The notes beneath the pieces were generated by a model, which saw only the letters and a list, made by a program, of their open reading frames with translations, made no database searches and was not told where the DNA came from. Source: Clostridium transplantifaecale (GTDB taxonomy: Bacteria > Bacillota > Clostridia > Lachnospirales > Lachnospiraceae). From it: a DNA stretch of 64,000 bases. A program made the translations under genes and the position numbers. Location: NCBI RefSeq assembly GCF_900626075.1, contig NZ_UYZY01000001.1, positions 1,054,001 through 1,118,000 on the forward strand, given 5' to 3'. How positions within the stretch are numbered: position 1 is the first letter of the stretch; each line of letters starts with the position of its first letter. Positions 43,021 to 52,181 of the stretch are shown piece by piece.

Positions 43021-43318
43021 GCGGCCGCAGGCCGGGAGCGGATGGCGAAAACCTTCCCGGAGTCTTCAGTCCCATCGACAACCTGCCCGGGGAAGGAAGG
43101 AGAAAACTTTCCGAAGGGGACCTTGGAGCCCGCCGGTGCTTAGACGGCGTTCTTTGACGTCTTAGCATCCGCTGTGCGCTCCATAAGCGGGAGCGAGTCC
43201 CCGTAGGAATTTTTTCTCCTGGATTCCCCACCAGCGACAACCTGTACCGGGACTGAAGACTCACAGCCTCCCTCTCACCATCCCGACCCCCGACCGTCCC
43301 GGCGGCGTTCTCATTTCC
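43021..43318. repeat. Nested palindromic repeat, copy 4 (long form, inverted to copy 3)
   Basis: Three nested inverted pairs: outer (GGCCGGGAGCGGATGG with CCATCCCGACCCCCGACCG), middle (GTCTTCAGTCCC 43062-43073 with GGGACTGAAGAC 43249-43260) and inner (GGAGAAAACTTTCCGAAGGG 43099-43118 with CCCGTAGGAATTTTTTCTCC 43200-43219). The centre has a further arm near CCGGTGCTTAGACGG. No gene. It lies directly before the promoter of the gene at 43395. Confidence 0.85.
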
Positions 43319-43330
43319 CAAATCCCCCGC

Positions 43331-43359
43331 TTGTGTTCTTTCCGGCCATCTGCTATATT
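43331..43359 (+). promoter_or_regulatory. Promoter of the unknown regulator
   Basis: TTGTGT (43331-43336) and TATATT (43354-43359), 17-base spacer; it begins 13 bases after repeat copy 4. Confidence 0.75.
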
Positions 43360-43394
43360 TATAGTATAAAAAGCTCTTAAACAAAGGAGAAAAA

Positions 43395-44756
43395 ATGGTC
43401 TTTAAAATTGCTCTGATCCTGAAAGAACATTTCAGAGAAAAAATCAACAGCTACATGCCGAACAAACCGGACGACGTCGTTTTTGACTTCTTTCCTTATA
43501 CTACGATTCAGGAAATCCAGGATGTTTTTCTTTCTATCAAAGATCAATATGATGGATTTTACGTCAGCGGCCTGATTCCGCTGCAGGCTATTAAAATAAT
43601 CGGTGAACAGAGCAGGGACGCCATCATCGCCCATTCTTCCGTTAATGTGGAAAATGTGTATCAGGCCCTGCTTCATCATATTGTCACGGCCGGCATCGAG
43701 AATGTCAACCTCTCCCGCGTCGGGATGGATTTCCTGGACGATGAAAAGACATTGGAAGAATTGATACGTGAGGAAAAATTCGCCCAGGCCGCCTACACCT
43801 ATGAGAAACGCTGGACCAGCCTACAGACGGTGGACGAGATTGAACAGGAGGAACTGCGCGTCCAGGATTTCTATGTGAAACAGTATCAGGAAGGCAAGCT
43901 GGATATCATCATCACCTATTATTACAGCGTACTGGAACGCCTGAGAGATAAGGATATCAGCTGCTATTACGTTTACCGCGGCGAATGGGCTTTCTGGAAC
44001 AGCATAGAGGAGTTGAAAAAGAGCATTTTCATCAAGAAATTTAATAAGAACCGGTCCGCGGTTATCCATATTAATACCGATAATGCCAGAGAATTATACC
44101 GGGACAATTATGAGCAGTTCCGCCATCAGTTGATGAGCACGGTGCTGCAGTTTAACCAGCAGCATTTAAATAAGGCAATTTTTAAATCCAGCTACGATGC
44201 GATGGAACTCTATATGGACTATGAAACCATGAACCTGCTCACAGACGGGTTCCACAGCTGTCCTCTGTTCACCTTCTTGTTAAAGTCAATGGATTTTCAC
44301 GGCTCGGTCGGCTACGGCATCGGAGACAATATCTATCAGGCCCGCTTAAATGCCATCAATGCCAGCCACTTCGGACGGAATATGATGAAGGACAGCATGG
44401 GCAGTTTTCTGCTGGATCAGAATGAGTCCCTGACTTTCCTCTCGGCCGGCGGTTCCTCCGGGTCGGGTTCTCTCTTTAAAATCAGTGCCGACATCGTCTC
44501 TGAGATTGCCGACAAGGTAAAACTTTCCTCCGAAACAGTAGTCCGTATCGCGGAAGTCCTTCTTTCCCTGAATACGGAAGAGATCACTTCCCAGGATTTG
44601 ATTAATAGTCTGGGCGTTTCCCTGCGCAGCGCCAATAAATTTTTATCCAATCTGGAAAAGGGCGGTTACGCCTCCGTTTGCGGCCAGAAAAGAAATGGAA
44701 TCAAGGGACGCCCCGTGAACATCTACCGGGTGAATTTTAATTTAAATCCGTCTTAA
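43395..44756 (+). CDS. Probable transcriptional regulator, unfamiliar architecture
   Basis: A 453-residue soluble protein I cannot place in a named family. The N-terminal 100 residues have alternating strands and a DGFYVSGLIPLQAIK segment reminiscent of PrpR-type or periplasmic-binding-like sensor domains. Residues about 300-355 contain HGSVGYGIGDNIYQARLNAINA, a pattern like the glycine loop of GGDEF/cyclase-related sensor domains. The C-terminal 75 residues look like a winged helix (ITSQDLINSLGVSLRSANKFLSNLEKGGYASV). It is convergent with the hydratase gene and may control the citrate locus; ligand and targets are not known. AAAGGAG lies before the ATG. Confidence 0.7.
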   Translation: MVFKIALILKEHFREKINSYMPNKPDDVVFDFFPYTTIQEIQDVFLSIKDQYDGFYVSGLIPLQAIKIIGEQSRDAIIAHSSVNVENVYQALLHHIVTAGIENVNLSRVGMDFLDDEKTLEELIREEKFAQAAYTYEKRWTSLQTVDEIEQEELRVQDFYVKQYQEGKLDIIITYYYSVLERLRDKDISCYYVYRGEWAFWNSIEELKKSIFIKKFNKNRSAVIHINTDNARELYRDNYEQFRHQLMSTVLQFNQQHLNKAIFKSSYDAMELYMDYETMNLLTDGFHSCPLFTFLLKSMDFHGSVGYGIGDNIYQARLNAINASHFGRNMMKDSMGSFLLDQNESLTFLSAGGSSGSGSLFKISADIVSEIADKVKLSSETVVRIAEVLLSLNTEEITSQDLINSLGVSLRSANKFLSNLEKGGYASVCGQKRNGIKGRPVNIYRVNFNLNPS

Positions 44757-44810
44757 ACGGCGGCTGCACTGGCCGTCAGACATAATACTTTATCTATGCA
44801 GACAGCATAA

Positions 44811-44851
44811 AAGAGGCTCACAGATGCCAATACAGGCATCCGGAGCCTCTT
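44811..44851. terminator. Hairpin between convergent genes
   Basis: AAGAGGCTC and GAGCCTCTT, with an inner GATGCC/GGCATC pair, make a long stem; tails are weakly T-rich on both sides (TTCTGCTTG, TTTTATG). It probably ends both transcripts. Confidence 0.65.
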
Positions 44852-44867
44852 CTGCTTGCCGGTACTA

Positions 44868-44961
44868 TTACTTCAGCCCCATTATTTCAATCCAGTTACC
44901 TCGGCTCCGTTACTTCAGTTCTGTTACTTCAGTTCCACTGCTTCATTCCGTTACTTCTCAG
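44868..44961. repeat. 14-bp degenerate tandem repeat
   Basis: Nearly seven units of TTACTTCAGTTCCG type, each of 14 bases except one of 13, lie between the terminator and the end of the hydratase gene. No coding function is seen. Confidence 0.85.
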
Positions 44962-44968
44962 AGCCTTA

Positions 44969-47305
44969 TCATGATTCACATTCTTCCTGCCTGTAAAAAT
45001 TAATCAGGCAGCCCTCACGCAGGATCTTGCGCTCCGTTTTGCTTAGATACCCTAAGGACAGCGTAATTTTATGCGGACTCTGCGACCTGTCTTCCGGGAG
45101 CACATAAGCTTCCGTTTCGCTCTCCTTCGACTCAAGCAGCTGCCTGATGCCGGGAATCCAGATAAAACATCCCGTCTCAAATTCCGACCCGCCCGCGCAG
45201 GTAAAGGGCAGAATCCCCCAGTTAATCAGATTGGAACGGTATCTCTTCGTCGCATATTCGCGGCAGATGTTAGCCCAGCCGCCAATCACGCGCTGGCAGG
45301 TTGCCGCGTACTCCCTGGCCGAACCGTCACCCGGCTTTTGGGAACAGAGCACGCTTCCGATGCAGGTCCTTCCTGCGTTAAACGGCAGGCCATTTGCGGT
45401 CAGGCAGGCCGCGGCTTCCCTCAGCTCCCTGTCCGTCTCAAAGGGGGCGGCTCCCTCCATCAGCGCATCTTCCCATTTTTTCACCGCTTTGCAGCGTCCC
45501 ACGTACTGCGGTTCCCTGGCTGAGAGGGCGTACTCCGCCAGTTTTAAAAGGTTTGAGCGGTAAGAGGAACTCTCCCCTCCCGGAATCAGTTCATCGGTTG
45601 TCGTCACGGGATCGTCAAGAACGGCCGAAACCTTTAAAAGCAAATCGTCGTTCAGCGCCGGAATCACAGGAATGTCCTTGATATTCGGCCCCTTTTTAAG
45701 CTCCACGCTCCGGTCCGCCTTTCCGAAGCAGTCGAGCACCCGGTTCTCGTACAGCTTGGGATTAAAATAATAGTTGTACTTTGTATACGTTCCGTCCCAC
45801 TCCGTTGCCGGTGTCAGAAATCCTTTATTACCGGCGGTTGCGGCGATGCTCAGCGCATCCATCAGGGCAACCGACGCCAGCTGTCCGCTCTTCGGCCTGG
45901 AGCCCTCGCGGTTTGAAAAGTTCCTGGTCGTATGGCGTATGGAGAAGCCCCCGTTAAACGGCACATCCCCCGCCCCGAAACAGGGCCCGCAGAAAGCGGA
46001 ACGTAAGTTTGCCCCTGCCTCCAGAAGCGTTGAAGCAATCCCCTTTTCCACCACTTCCTGGAACACGGGCTGGCTGGCCGGGTAAATATTTAACTGGAAC
46101 ACATCATTTCCAATGGAGCTCCCCTTCAGAATATCCGCCGCCTTGCTGATGTTTTCAAAGATTCCTCCCGCACAGCCTGCAATCACTCCCTGATCGACTC
46201 TCAGACGGCCGTTCTCTATCTTGCTTCTCAAATCCATCTTCAGGCCGAACTCTTTCATCTGTTCGTTACATCTTTTCTCGGTCAGATTTAGGATATCCTC
46301 CGTATTCTCATTCAGCTCTTCGATCGTATAGGCATTGCTCGGATGGAAAGGAAGGGCGATCATCGGCCTGATTTTTCCCAGGTCCACTTCCAGAAGATAG
46401 TCATAACGAGCCAGTCCTGCGGGCCTGATTGGCTTATAACCGCTTTCGCGTCCGTGGATCTTAAGCCACTCCCTGACGCTGTCATCCGTCTGCCAGATTG
46501 TGGAGACGCAGGAGGATTCCGTCGTCATCACATCGATCCCATTTCTGAAATCCACACTGAGGTTTGCAATTCCCGGGCCTGCAAATTCCATAATCCTGTT
46601 TTTCACAAAACCCTCGTCAAACACGTTCCTGATAATATCGAGAGCCACATCCTGCGGCCCCACTCCCGGCGCCGGCGTCCCTTTCATATACACGAGGACA
46701 ACCGGAGGCCGTACGATATCATAGGTTCTCAGCAGAAGCTGTTTTACAAGCTCTCCGGCCCCCTCGCCGATAGCCATGGTTCCGAGAGCGCCGTACCTGG
46801 TATGGCTGTCCGCCCCCAGAATCATCTTTCCGCCCCCGGCGAACTGCTCCCTGATATACTGGTGAAGAACCGCCTGATGGGCCGGAACCATGATTCCGCC
46901 GTACTTTTTCACCGCTCCCATCCCAAAGAGATGGTCATCCTCATTCAGTGTCCCGCCCATTGTACACAAGCTATTGTGGCAGTTGGTCAGGACAAAAGGA
47001 ATTGGAAATTCCTCCACGCCGCAGGCAATTGCCGTCTGCAGCACTCCCATATAAGTCATATCGTGGCTGACCAGCGCATCAAATTTGAGCTTCAGGTTTC
47101 CCATATCAGAAGACGTATTATGCGCTTTCAGTATGGACCACGCCATGGTTCCCTGAACCGCCGCGTTAAGCTCCTGTTCTGAAAACCGGCCTCCGGCGGT
47201 CAGGAATTCCCTATCTTTATCACATACAATTTTTTCACCGTCTACAAGATAGACGCCGTCATATTCTTTTCTCATCGCAAATTCCACCTTGTTGTCCCTA
47301 ATCAT
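44969..47305 (-). CDS. Aconitase-superfamily hydratase (YbhJ-like)
   Basis: A 778-residue hydro-lyase of the aconitase superfamily, close in size to E. coli YbhJ. Cluster ligands are visible as a cysteine in AGCAGGIFENI and the pair in FCGPCFGAGD. Substrate-site blocks include GADSHTRYGALGTMAIGEG, TTRNFSNREGSRPKSG and, in the C-terminal swivel domain, TKRYRSNLINWGILPF. It probably interconverts a tricarboxylate and its dehydrated form. It is 35 bases downstream of citF on the same strand, which suggests it feeds citrate or an analogue to citrate lyase. An alternative start at 47275 (MRKEYDGVYLV) has a better ribosome site (AAGGTGG) and may be the true one. Confidence 0.88.
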   Translation of the reverse strand: MIRDNKVEFAMRKEYDGVYLVDGEKIVCDKDREFLTAGGRFSEQELNAAVQGTMAWSILKAHNTSSDMGNLKLKFDALVSHDMTYMGVLQTAIACGVEEFPIPFVLTNCHNSLCTMGGTLNEDDHLFGMGAVKKYGGIMVPAHQAVLHQYIREQFAGGGKMILGADSHTRYGALGTMAIGEGAGELVKQLLLRTYDIVRPPVVLVYMKGTPAPGVGPQDVALDIIRNVFDEGFVKNRIMEFAGPGIANLSVDFRNGIDVMTTESSCVSTIWQTDDSVREWLKIHGRESGYKPIRPAGLARYDYLLEVDLGKIRPMIALPFHPSNAYTIEELNENTEDILNLTEKRCNEQMKEFGLKMDLRSKIENGRLRVDQGVIAGCAGGIFENISKAADILKGSSIGNDVFQLNIYPASQPVFQEVVEKGIASTLLEAGANLRSAFCGPCFGAGDVPFNGGFSIRHTTRNFSNREGSRPKSGQLASVALMDALSIAATAGNKGFLTPATEWDGTYTKYNYYFNPKLYENRVLDCFGKADRSVELKKGPNIKDIPVIPALNDDLLLKVSAVLDDPVTTTDELIPGGESSSYRSNLLKLAEYALSAREPQYVGRCKAVKKWEDALMEGAAPFETDRELREAAACLTANGLPFNAGRTCIGSVLCSQKPGDGSAREYAATCQRVIGGWANICREYATKRYRSNLINWGILPFTCAGGSEFETGCFIWIPGIRQLLESKESETEAYVLPEDRSQSPHKITLSLGYLSKTERKILREGCLINFYRQEECES

Positions 47306-47340
47306 AACGATTCACTTCTTTTCCCGTTCCGCCCAGATCA

Positions 47341-48891
47341 TTATCCTTCTTTTTTCGTCTGCCTGATTACATCCAGAATCGTTCCGTCACGGCTCTCCAC
47401 AATTCCTACCACCCGCTCCTCAAATTCCAGTTCCTCCGGCTTTCCGACAATCGAATAGGCGATATCCCGAAGCTCCACGATTGTTTTTAACGGCAGCCCC
47501 GCCTCTTTGAATGCGCTCAGTAAATCCTGCCTGCGAGGGTTAACGGCAATGCCGTAATCCGTTACAAGAACATCTATCACCTCACCCGGAGTCGTCACCG
47601 TTACCACCCGGTCACAGACGGTCGGGATGCGGCTGCGCAGAAGGGGGGCGACAATAATCGAACAGTTGGAACCGGCCGCCGTATCAGGATGACCGCCCGG
47701 CGCTCCCCTGACAATTCCGTCGGAGCCCGTCACCACATTGACATTGAAATCGGTGTCGATTTCCAACGCTCCCAGCACTACATAGTCCAGCCTGTTTACG
47801 TAAGCCCCCTTATTCATCGGATTGGCATACTCGGATGTGGAAATCTCAAAATGGCCCGGATCCTTTTCAACGGACTCAACCGAGGCGGCGTCAAAACACT
47901 GGGCGTCCACAATGGTCCGTACAAATCCCTCTTTCAGCAGTTCGCACATGGGTTCTGTGATTCCGCCGATGGCAAAACCCATTTTGATACTTTTTTCTTC
48001 CAGATAAGGTTTGAGCATCCTGTTTACCGCCAGCGCCGCTCCTCCTCCTCCGGTCTGAAACGAAAAACCGTCCTTGAAAAACGGAGCCTCCGCGATTACT
48101 TTCGCACAGTATTCCGCCATTTTCAGTTCCCTGACGTCACTCGTCATCCGCACCACATTGCTGACAATCTTATCCGGGTTTCCGATCTCCTCCACCTGCA
48201 CCACGTAGTCCACATCCACCTGCGAAATGCTGGCGGGAAGGTTGGGAAAGCCGACGAGACAGTCCGTGACGACCACCACCCGGTCCGCGTACTTTGCATC
48301 CGCCATGGAGTATGACAGGACGCCGCAGTTGCTTTTGCCGCCCACTCCCCTGGCATTTCCGTACTCATCACTGGTGGAGGCGCCGATAAACGCAATATCG
48401 ATATGTACGTCCCCTTCTTCAATTGCCCTCACCCTCCCTCCGTGGGAACGGATAATAGCCGGGTTTTTCAATTTGCCTCCCGAGATAGCCTCCCCGATTT
48501 TCCCCCGCACTCCGGAGGACTGGATACCGGTCACCACGCCGTCCTCAATCAGCTTTGCAACCGGGTCATGGGCCGCCCCCAGGGAACTGGCGCAGATGGT
48601 TAAATCTTTTATTCCCATAGCCGCCACGGTCTCCATCACCATGTTAACCACGTAATCTCCATCACGGAAATGGTGGTGGAAAGAAAGAACCATGCCGTCT
48701 TTGATGCCGCATTTTCTAAGGGCATCCTCCAGGGAGGGCAGAAGCTTCTTTCCTCCCTGCATATTGCTTCTGACCGCCGGAGCCGCTTTTTTATATCCTG
48801 CCCCGTCGCGGTAACCGGGGCCCTGATACCCCTCTTTACCATACCGCTCTAATATTTCATCCGGGATTTCTCTCCCCACTCGATTGATCAT
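47341..48891 (-). CDS. citF: Citrate lyase alpha subunit (citrate CoA-transferase)
   Basis: CitF exchanges the acetyl group on the acyl-carrier protein for citrate, the first step of citrate cleavage. The 516-residue protein has GKKLLPSLEDALRKCGIKDGMVLSFHHHFRDGD, the CoA-transferase glycine loops SSLGAAHDP and GASTSDEYGNARG, and GSDGIVRGAPGGHPDTAAGSNCSI. Its partners CitD and CitE are encoded on the other strand 5 kb away, an unusual split. AAGGAAA lies before the ATG. A LysR gene diverges from it. Confidence 0.96.
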   Translation of the reverse strand: MINRVGREIPDEILERYGKEGYQGPGYRDGAGYKKAAPAVRSNMQGGKKLLPSLEDALRKCGIKDGMVLSFHHHFRDGDYVVNMVMETVAAMGIKDLTICASSLGAAHDPVAKLIEDGVVTGIQSSGVRGKIGEAISGGKLKNPAIIRSHGGRVRAIEEGDVHIDIAFIGASTSDEYGNARGVGGKSNCGVLSYSMADAKYADRVVVVTDCLVGFPNLPASISQVDVDYVVQVEEIGNPDKIVSNVVRMTSDVRELKMAEYCAKVIAEAPFFKDGFSFQTGGGGAALAVNRMLKPYLEEKSIKMGFAIGGITEPMCELLKEGFVRTIVDAQCFDAASVESVEKDPGHFEISTSEYANPMNKGAYVNRLDYVVLGALEIDTDFNVNVVTGSDGIVRGAPGGHPDTAAGSNCSIIVAPLLRSRIPTVCDRVVTVTTPGEVIDVLVTDYGIAVNPRRQDLLSAFKEAGLPLKTIVELRDIAYSIVGKPEELEFEERVVGIVESRDGTILDVIRQTKKEG

Positions 48892-48931
48892 GGCCGTCTA
48901 TTTCCTTCCATTTTTTTCCATTTTTTTGTTC

Positions 48932-48948
48932 TTGACTTGCAGAGTCAA
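48932..48948. promoter_or_regulatory. Palindrome in the LysR-citF divergent region
   Basis: TTGACT and AGTCAA flank five bases in the 157-base gap between citF and the LysR gene. The dyad symmetry and place suit a LysR-type operator. Confidence 0.65.
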
Positions 48949-49048
48949 ACACTATATGATTTATCTGTATATATTATTCGACATTTTATTACATCTTTTG
49001 TGCATATTGACTAATTTCTTTTTTCAGCAGTAAGGAGGCCGAATTCAT

Positions 49049-49981
49049 ATGGAATTCCGGGAATTAACCAACATTTTAACAATCGCCGAGGAGGGCAGCC
49101 TGTCGAAAGCCGCCGAAAAGCTTTTTGTAAGCCAGTCCTCATTAAGCCAGTTTCTCAAAAGCTATGAAGCCTCCATTGGCTGCTCCCTCTTTGTCCGCAC
49201 TTCCACCGGAATGCGCCCCACCGAAGCCGGTGAACGCGTCCTGGAAGCCGCCCACCAGATTGTTGCCATCGGCAATAATTTACAGAATGAACTCTGGGAC
49301 ATCGCTAACCTTTCCACCGGCAAGGTGGCCCTCGGACTTACGCCGTTTCGCGGTTCCTTTGTACTGCCCGATATCCTTCCGGCCTTTTACGCCAGGTATC
49401 CGCAGATTACAATCCATACGGTGGAAGCCAACACCCAGACACTGGAAGATCATCTTCTGCGCGGCATTATCGATGTCGCCCTGCTGACCTATCCCCTCAT
49501 CAACAAGAAGTTACCCACCGAGGACGCCTATGAGGAGGAGGTATATCTGGCGGTTAACCGGGATTCCCACGTCCTGGAACTGGCGAAATATGACGCAGAG
49601 ACGGGGCGCACCTATGTGGAGTTTGAGGATGTGATGCATGAGCCTTTCATCCTTCTCTCAAAAGGCCAGCGGCTTTTCACTCTGGCGGAGAGCCAGTTTG
49701 ACAAATACGGCTGTAAACCTCATGTCATCCAGAAGACCCAGAATCCTGAAACCAGCATCCGCCTGGCCGAACAGGGTCTTGGTCTGGCATTCATGGCAGG
49801 TTCCTATATCCACCCCATTTACAACGGCAGTTATAAGCTCTCCTATCTGTCTATCGGCAGGGAGGGCCTCCACCGCAAGCTGGTCTTTGCGTTCCCGCCC
49901 AACACCTACCGCTCTAAAGCAACGATGGCTTTCGTGGAGATGGCTTCCAGGCTGCTGGCTCCCGGAGGCAAGTTTTCCTAG
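49049..49981 (+). CDS. LysR-type transcriptional regulator
   Basis: A 310-residue LysR regulator: winged helix at residues 1-60 (FRELTNILTIAEEGSLSKAAEKLFVSQSSLSQFLKSYE) and a two-lobed effector domain from about 90 (GKVALGLTPFRGSFVLP). It is divergent from citF and adjacent to tctABC, so it is the likely local regulator of tricarboxylate use, with citrate or a relative as candidate effector. A modest ribosome site (AAGGAGG at 49032) precedes the ATG. Confidence 0.93.
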   Translation: MEFRELTNILTIAEEGSLSKAAEKLFVSQSSLSQFLKSYEASIGCSLFVRTSTGMRPTEAGERVLEAAHQIVAIGNNLQNELWDIANLSTGKVALGLTPFRGSFVLPDILPAFYARYPQITIHTVEANTQTLEDHLLRGIIDVALLTYPLINKKLPTEDAYEEEVYLAVNRDSHVLELAKYDAETGRTYVEFEDVMHEPFILLSKGQRLFTLAESQFDKYGCKPHVIQKTQNPETSIRLAEQGLGLAFMAGSYIHPIYNGSYKLSYLSIGREGLHRKLVFAFPPNTYRSKATMAFVEMASRLLAPGGKFS

Positions 49982-50007
49982 AGCCGCGCCGCCCGTGTTT
50001 CATGCCG

Positions 50008-50047
50008 TCCAATTGAACCGGGACCCATCCAATTGAACCGGAACCGT
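50008..50047. repeat. 20-bp direct repeat
   Basis: TCCAATTGAACCGGGACCCA and a near copy (TCCAATTGAACCGGAACCGT) stand head to tail between the LysR gene and tctA. AATT is at the centre of each. Purpose unknown. Confidence 0.75.
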
Positions 50048-50056
50048 CATGCGCCG

Positions 50057-51532
50057 CTATGCCCGGGCTTTTCTTTTTTTCGCAAACATGGGGCCGAATA
50101 CGCAGGCAATGCTGGCTATCGCCAGTATCAGTACGATCGGCCTTGTAAATATCTCCCAGAAGCTGTCGTAGGATTCAATGGTCCGAAGCAGCTCATTGTC
50201 GGCGGTTTTACCAAGCAGAAGTCCCAGTATCAGAGGCATAATGGGAAATTCTGCTTTTTTCATTGCCCAGCCAATTACCCCGAACAGCAGCATCAGCCCG
50301 GCATCGAACAGGGTATTTCTGTTGGAAAATGCACCCAGAAGCGTCAGCACCAGAATGCAGGGAACCAGATATTTTGTCGGCACCTTTACAATGTATGCGG
50401 CAAAAGCACAGAGCACCAGTCCCAGAATCAGCATGACGAACTGCTGGATAAACAGGGAAGAAAACGCCATATAGATGACATCCTCGTGGTCGATAAAAAG
50501 TTTTGGGCCCGGATTCCATCCCTGAAGCACCAGCGCCCCGAGCATCATGGCAGTGGAGGCTGAGCCGGGAATGCCGAGCACAAACAGAGTTGCAAGGGCT
50601 CCGCCCTCGGATGCATTGTTGGCCGTCTCACAGGCGATTACGCCTTCCGGGATTCCCGTTCCGAACTGATCCCCCCGTTTGCACCACTGCTTCGACTGGT
50701 TGTATCCCATCATACCGGCCACTGCCGCTCCTGCTGCCGGCATGATTCCGATAATCACGCCGAGAAGGGAGCAGAGCACCGCCTGCACGGGTCTTTTCAG
50801 CACCTCTTTAAAGCCTGAGATAACCGCCCTGAATCCGGTGGAATGGTTTCCGTTCTCGTCCGTCATCATCTTTTTTCCCGCCAGATTAATGATCTCCGGC
50901 ATTGCCAGAAATCCAATCAGGGCCGGAACCATCGGAATGCCGTCCATCAGGAACATATTGCCGTAGGTTCCCCTTATCGTTCCAAGGGAACTCATCCCGA
51001 TTGTGCCTAGAAGAATTCCGAAGAGACCTGCATATACGCTCTTCAGCGTATTTTTTGCAAGGCTGCCCACACAGCTCAAACCAAAAATCGCCACCATAAA
51101 CATCTCCGCCGGTCCGAATTTCAGGGACAGCGTAGCCAGAGGTTTTGTGGCGAACAGCAGGAAGACGCAGCCGATCAGGCCTCCGATTACGGAACTCATC
51201 AGGGCAATTCCCAGCGCTTTTCCGCCTTCTCCTCTCTGGTTCATCGGATAACCGTCCAGCATGGTCACCATATTGGCCGTCGAACCCGGCGTGTTAATCA
51301 TAACGGCCGTAACGGCCCCGCCAAATAATCCTCCCGTGTAGATTGAAAGCAGGAAGACGAGAGCCGTCAGCGGCGGCATCTTGTATGTAAAGGGCAGCAT
51401 CAGCGCAATTCCCATACTTCCCGTCAGGCCCGGAAGGCAGCCGAGCACCAGCCCAATCGCCACTCCTCCGAACATGTAGAGGAGGTACTGCATTTGAAAA
51501 ATAACCGAAAATCCTTCTATGAAATGTTGCAT
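50057..51532 (-). CDS. tctA: Tripartite tricarboxylate transporter, large permease TctA
   Basis: The 491-residue large membrane subunit, with about twelve helices, of a TTT-family secondary importer. Hallmarks are GLVLGCLPGLTGSMGIALMLPFTY near the N-terminus, GGLFGGAVTAVMINTPGSTAN and a second GVIIGIMPAAGAAVAGMM repeat with GVIACETANNASEGGALATLFVLGIPGSASTAMM. The gene follows tctB after 15 bases with GGAGGAGG before its ATG. Together with TctB and TctC it takes up a tricarboxylate such as citrate; the exact substrate cannot be read from sequence. Confidence 0.96.
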   Translation of the reverse strand: MQHFIEGFSVIFQMQYLLYMFGGVAIGLVLGCLPGLTGSMGIALMLPFTYKMPPLTALVFLLSIYTGGLFGGAVTAVMINTPGSTANMVTMLDGYPMNQRGEGGKALGIALMSSVIGGLIGCVFLLFATKPLATLSLKFGPAEMFMVAIFGLSCVGSLAKNTLKSVYAGLFGILLGTIGMSSLGTIRGTYGNMFLMDGIPMVPALIGFLAMPEIINLAGKKMMTDENGNHSTGFRAVISGFKEVLKRPVQAVLCSLLGVIIGIMPAAGAAVAGMMGYNQSKQWCKRGDQFGTGIPEGVIACETANNASEGGALATLFVLGIPGSASTAMMLGALVLQGWNPGPKLFIDHEDVIYMAFSSLFIQQFVMLILGLVLCAFAAYIVKVPTKYLVPCILVLTLLGAFSNRNTLFDAGLMLLFGVIGWAMKKAEFPIMPLILGLLLGKTADNELLRTIESYDSFWEIFTRPIVLILAIASIACVFGPMFAKKRKARA

Positions 51533-51547
51533 CCTGTTCCTCCTCCC

Positions 51548-52012
51548 TTAAAATCCCAGAAATCCCGCCGGCAGCGGAATATGCAGCCCGATCTTAAATA
51601 CCGCATATAAAATCCCGGTGACGATAAGCGGCAGCAAAATGTAAGGCAGCGGCTTTTTGACCTGCATAATCAGTAACAGAACCGCCAGCAGAACCGCAGT
51701 GGTAATGATAAATCCCAGATGAGGCATGACGATCACGTAAACCGCCATGGAAACCACCACGAGGAATGATTTGAACAGGACCTGTTTCTCCTCCTGTGAT
51801 ATCTGCAGCGCCCCTTTATTTTCTTCCCGCTCCCTCTTCCACTCCCTGATATCGGTGAACGTATTTACTGCAAACAGAATCACCATCACGATAAAAACCG
51901 GTTTAATCAGGTACTGGTTCTTTTTGCTGTATCCCGCAACCTCGATAAAATAGGTTGCCGACCAGAGTAATACAATGGCAGGAATCGCCAGTCTTTTTAT
52001 AAGCGAACCCAT
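51548..52012 (-). CDS. tctB: Tripartite tricarboxylate transporter, small permease TctB
   Basis: A 154-residue membrane protein with four hydrophobic helices (about 9-25, 36-52, 82-104, 118-148), the usual size and topology of TctB. A charged loop lies at about 55-75. It lies between tctC and tctA on the same strand. Sequence conservation in this subunit is low, so the call leans partly on context. Confidence 0.92.
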   Translation of the reverse strand: MGSLIKRLAIPAIVLLWSATYFIEVAGYSKKNQYLIKPVFIVMVILFAVNTFTDIREWKREREENKGALQISQEEKQVLFKSFLVVVSMAVYVIVMPHLGFIITTAVLLAVLLLIMQVKKPLPYILLPLIVTGILYAVFKIGLHIPLPAGFLGF

Positions 52013-52093
52013 TTTTTATCCTCCTTCCGTACTGCGGCAGCCCGACGGCCCGCCGCTTCCCCTCCTGAGACCGCGGTTTTCCCGCTGTCTGTT

Positions 52094-52129
52094 CTGCCCG
52101 ATATCCGAAGATGCGGGATACCGGGCAGC
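52094..52129 (-). other. Intercistronic hairpin between tctC and tctB
   Basis: CTGCCCGGTATCC and GGATATCGGGCAG pair around ten bases on the minus strand, in the 169-base gap. With few T residues after it, it may protect the tctC 3' end and allow more binding protein than permease. Confidence 0.6.
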
Positions 52130-52181
52130 AGTTTTCTTGTTTTATACTCACATGGAATAATCTTTTTCTATGCGTTCTGTC

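Noticed and set aside
42986..43447. Open frame on the minus strand over repeat copy 4
   Set aside because: It follows the GC-rich palindromic repeat and crosses into the regulator promoter; a similar frame over copy 6 (60042-60359) shows that it results from the repeat, not from a gene.
44868..44961. CRISPR array
   Set aside because: The 14-base units follow without spacers, and no cas genes are in the window.
45071..47182. Several long + strand frames opposite the hydratase gene
   Set aside because: They mirror the codon pattern of the aconitase-like gene on the other strand; no family motifs and no start sites.
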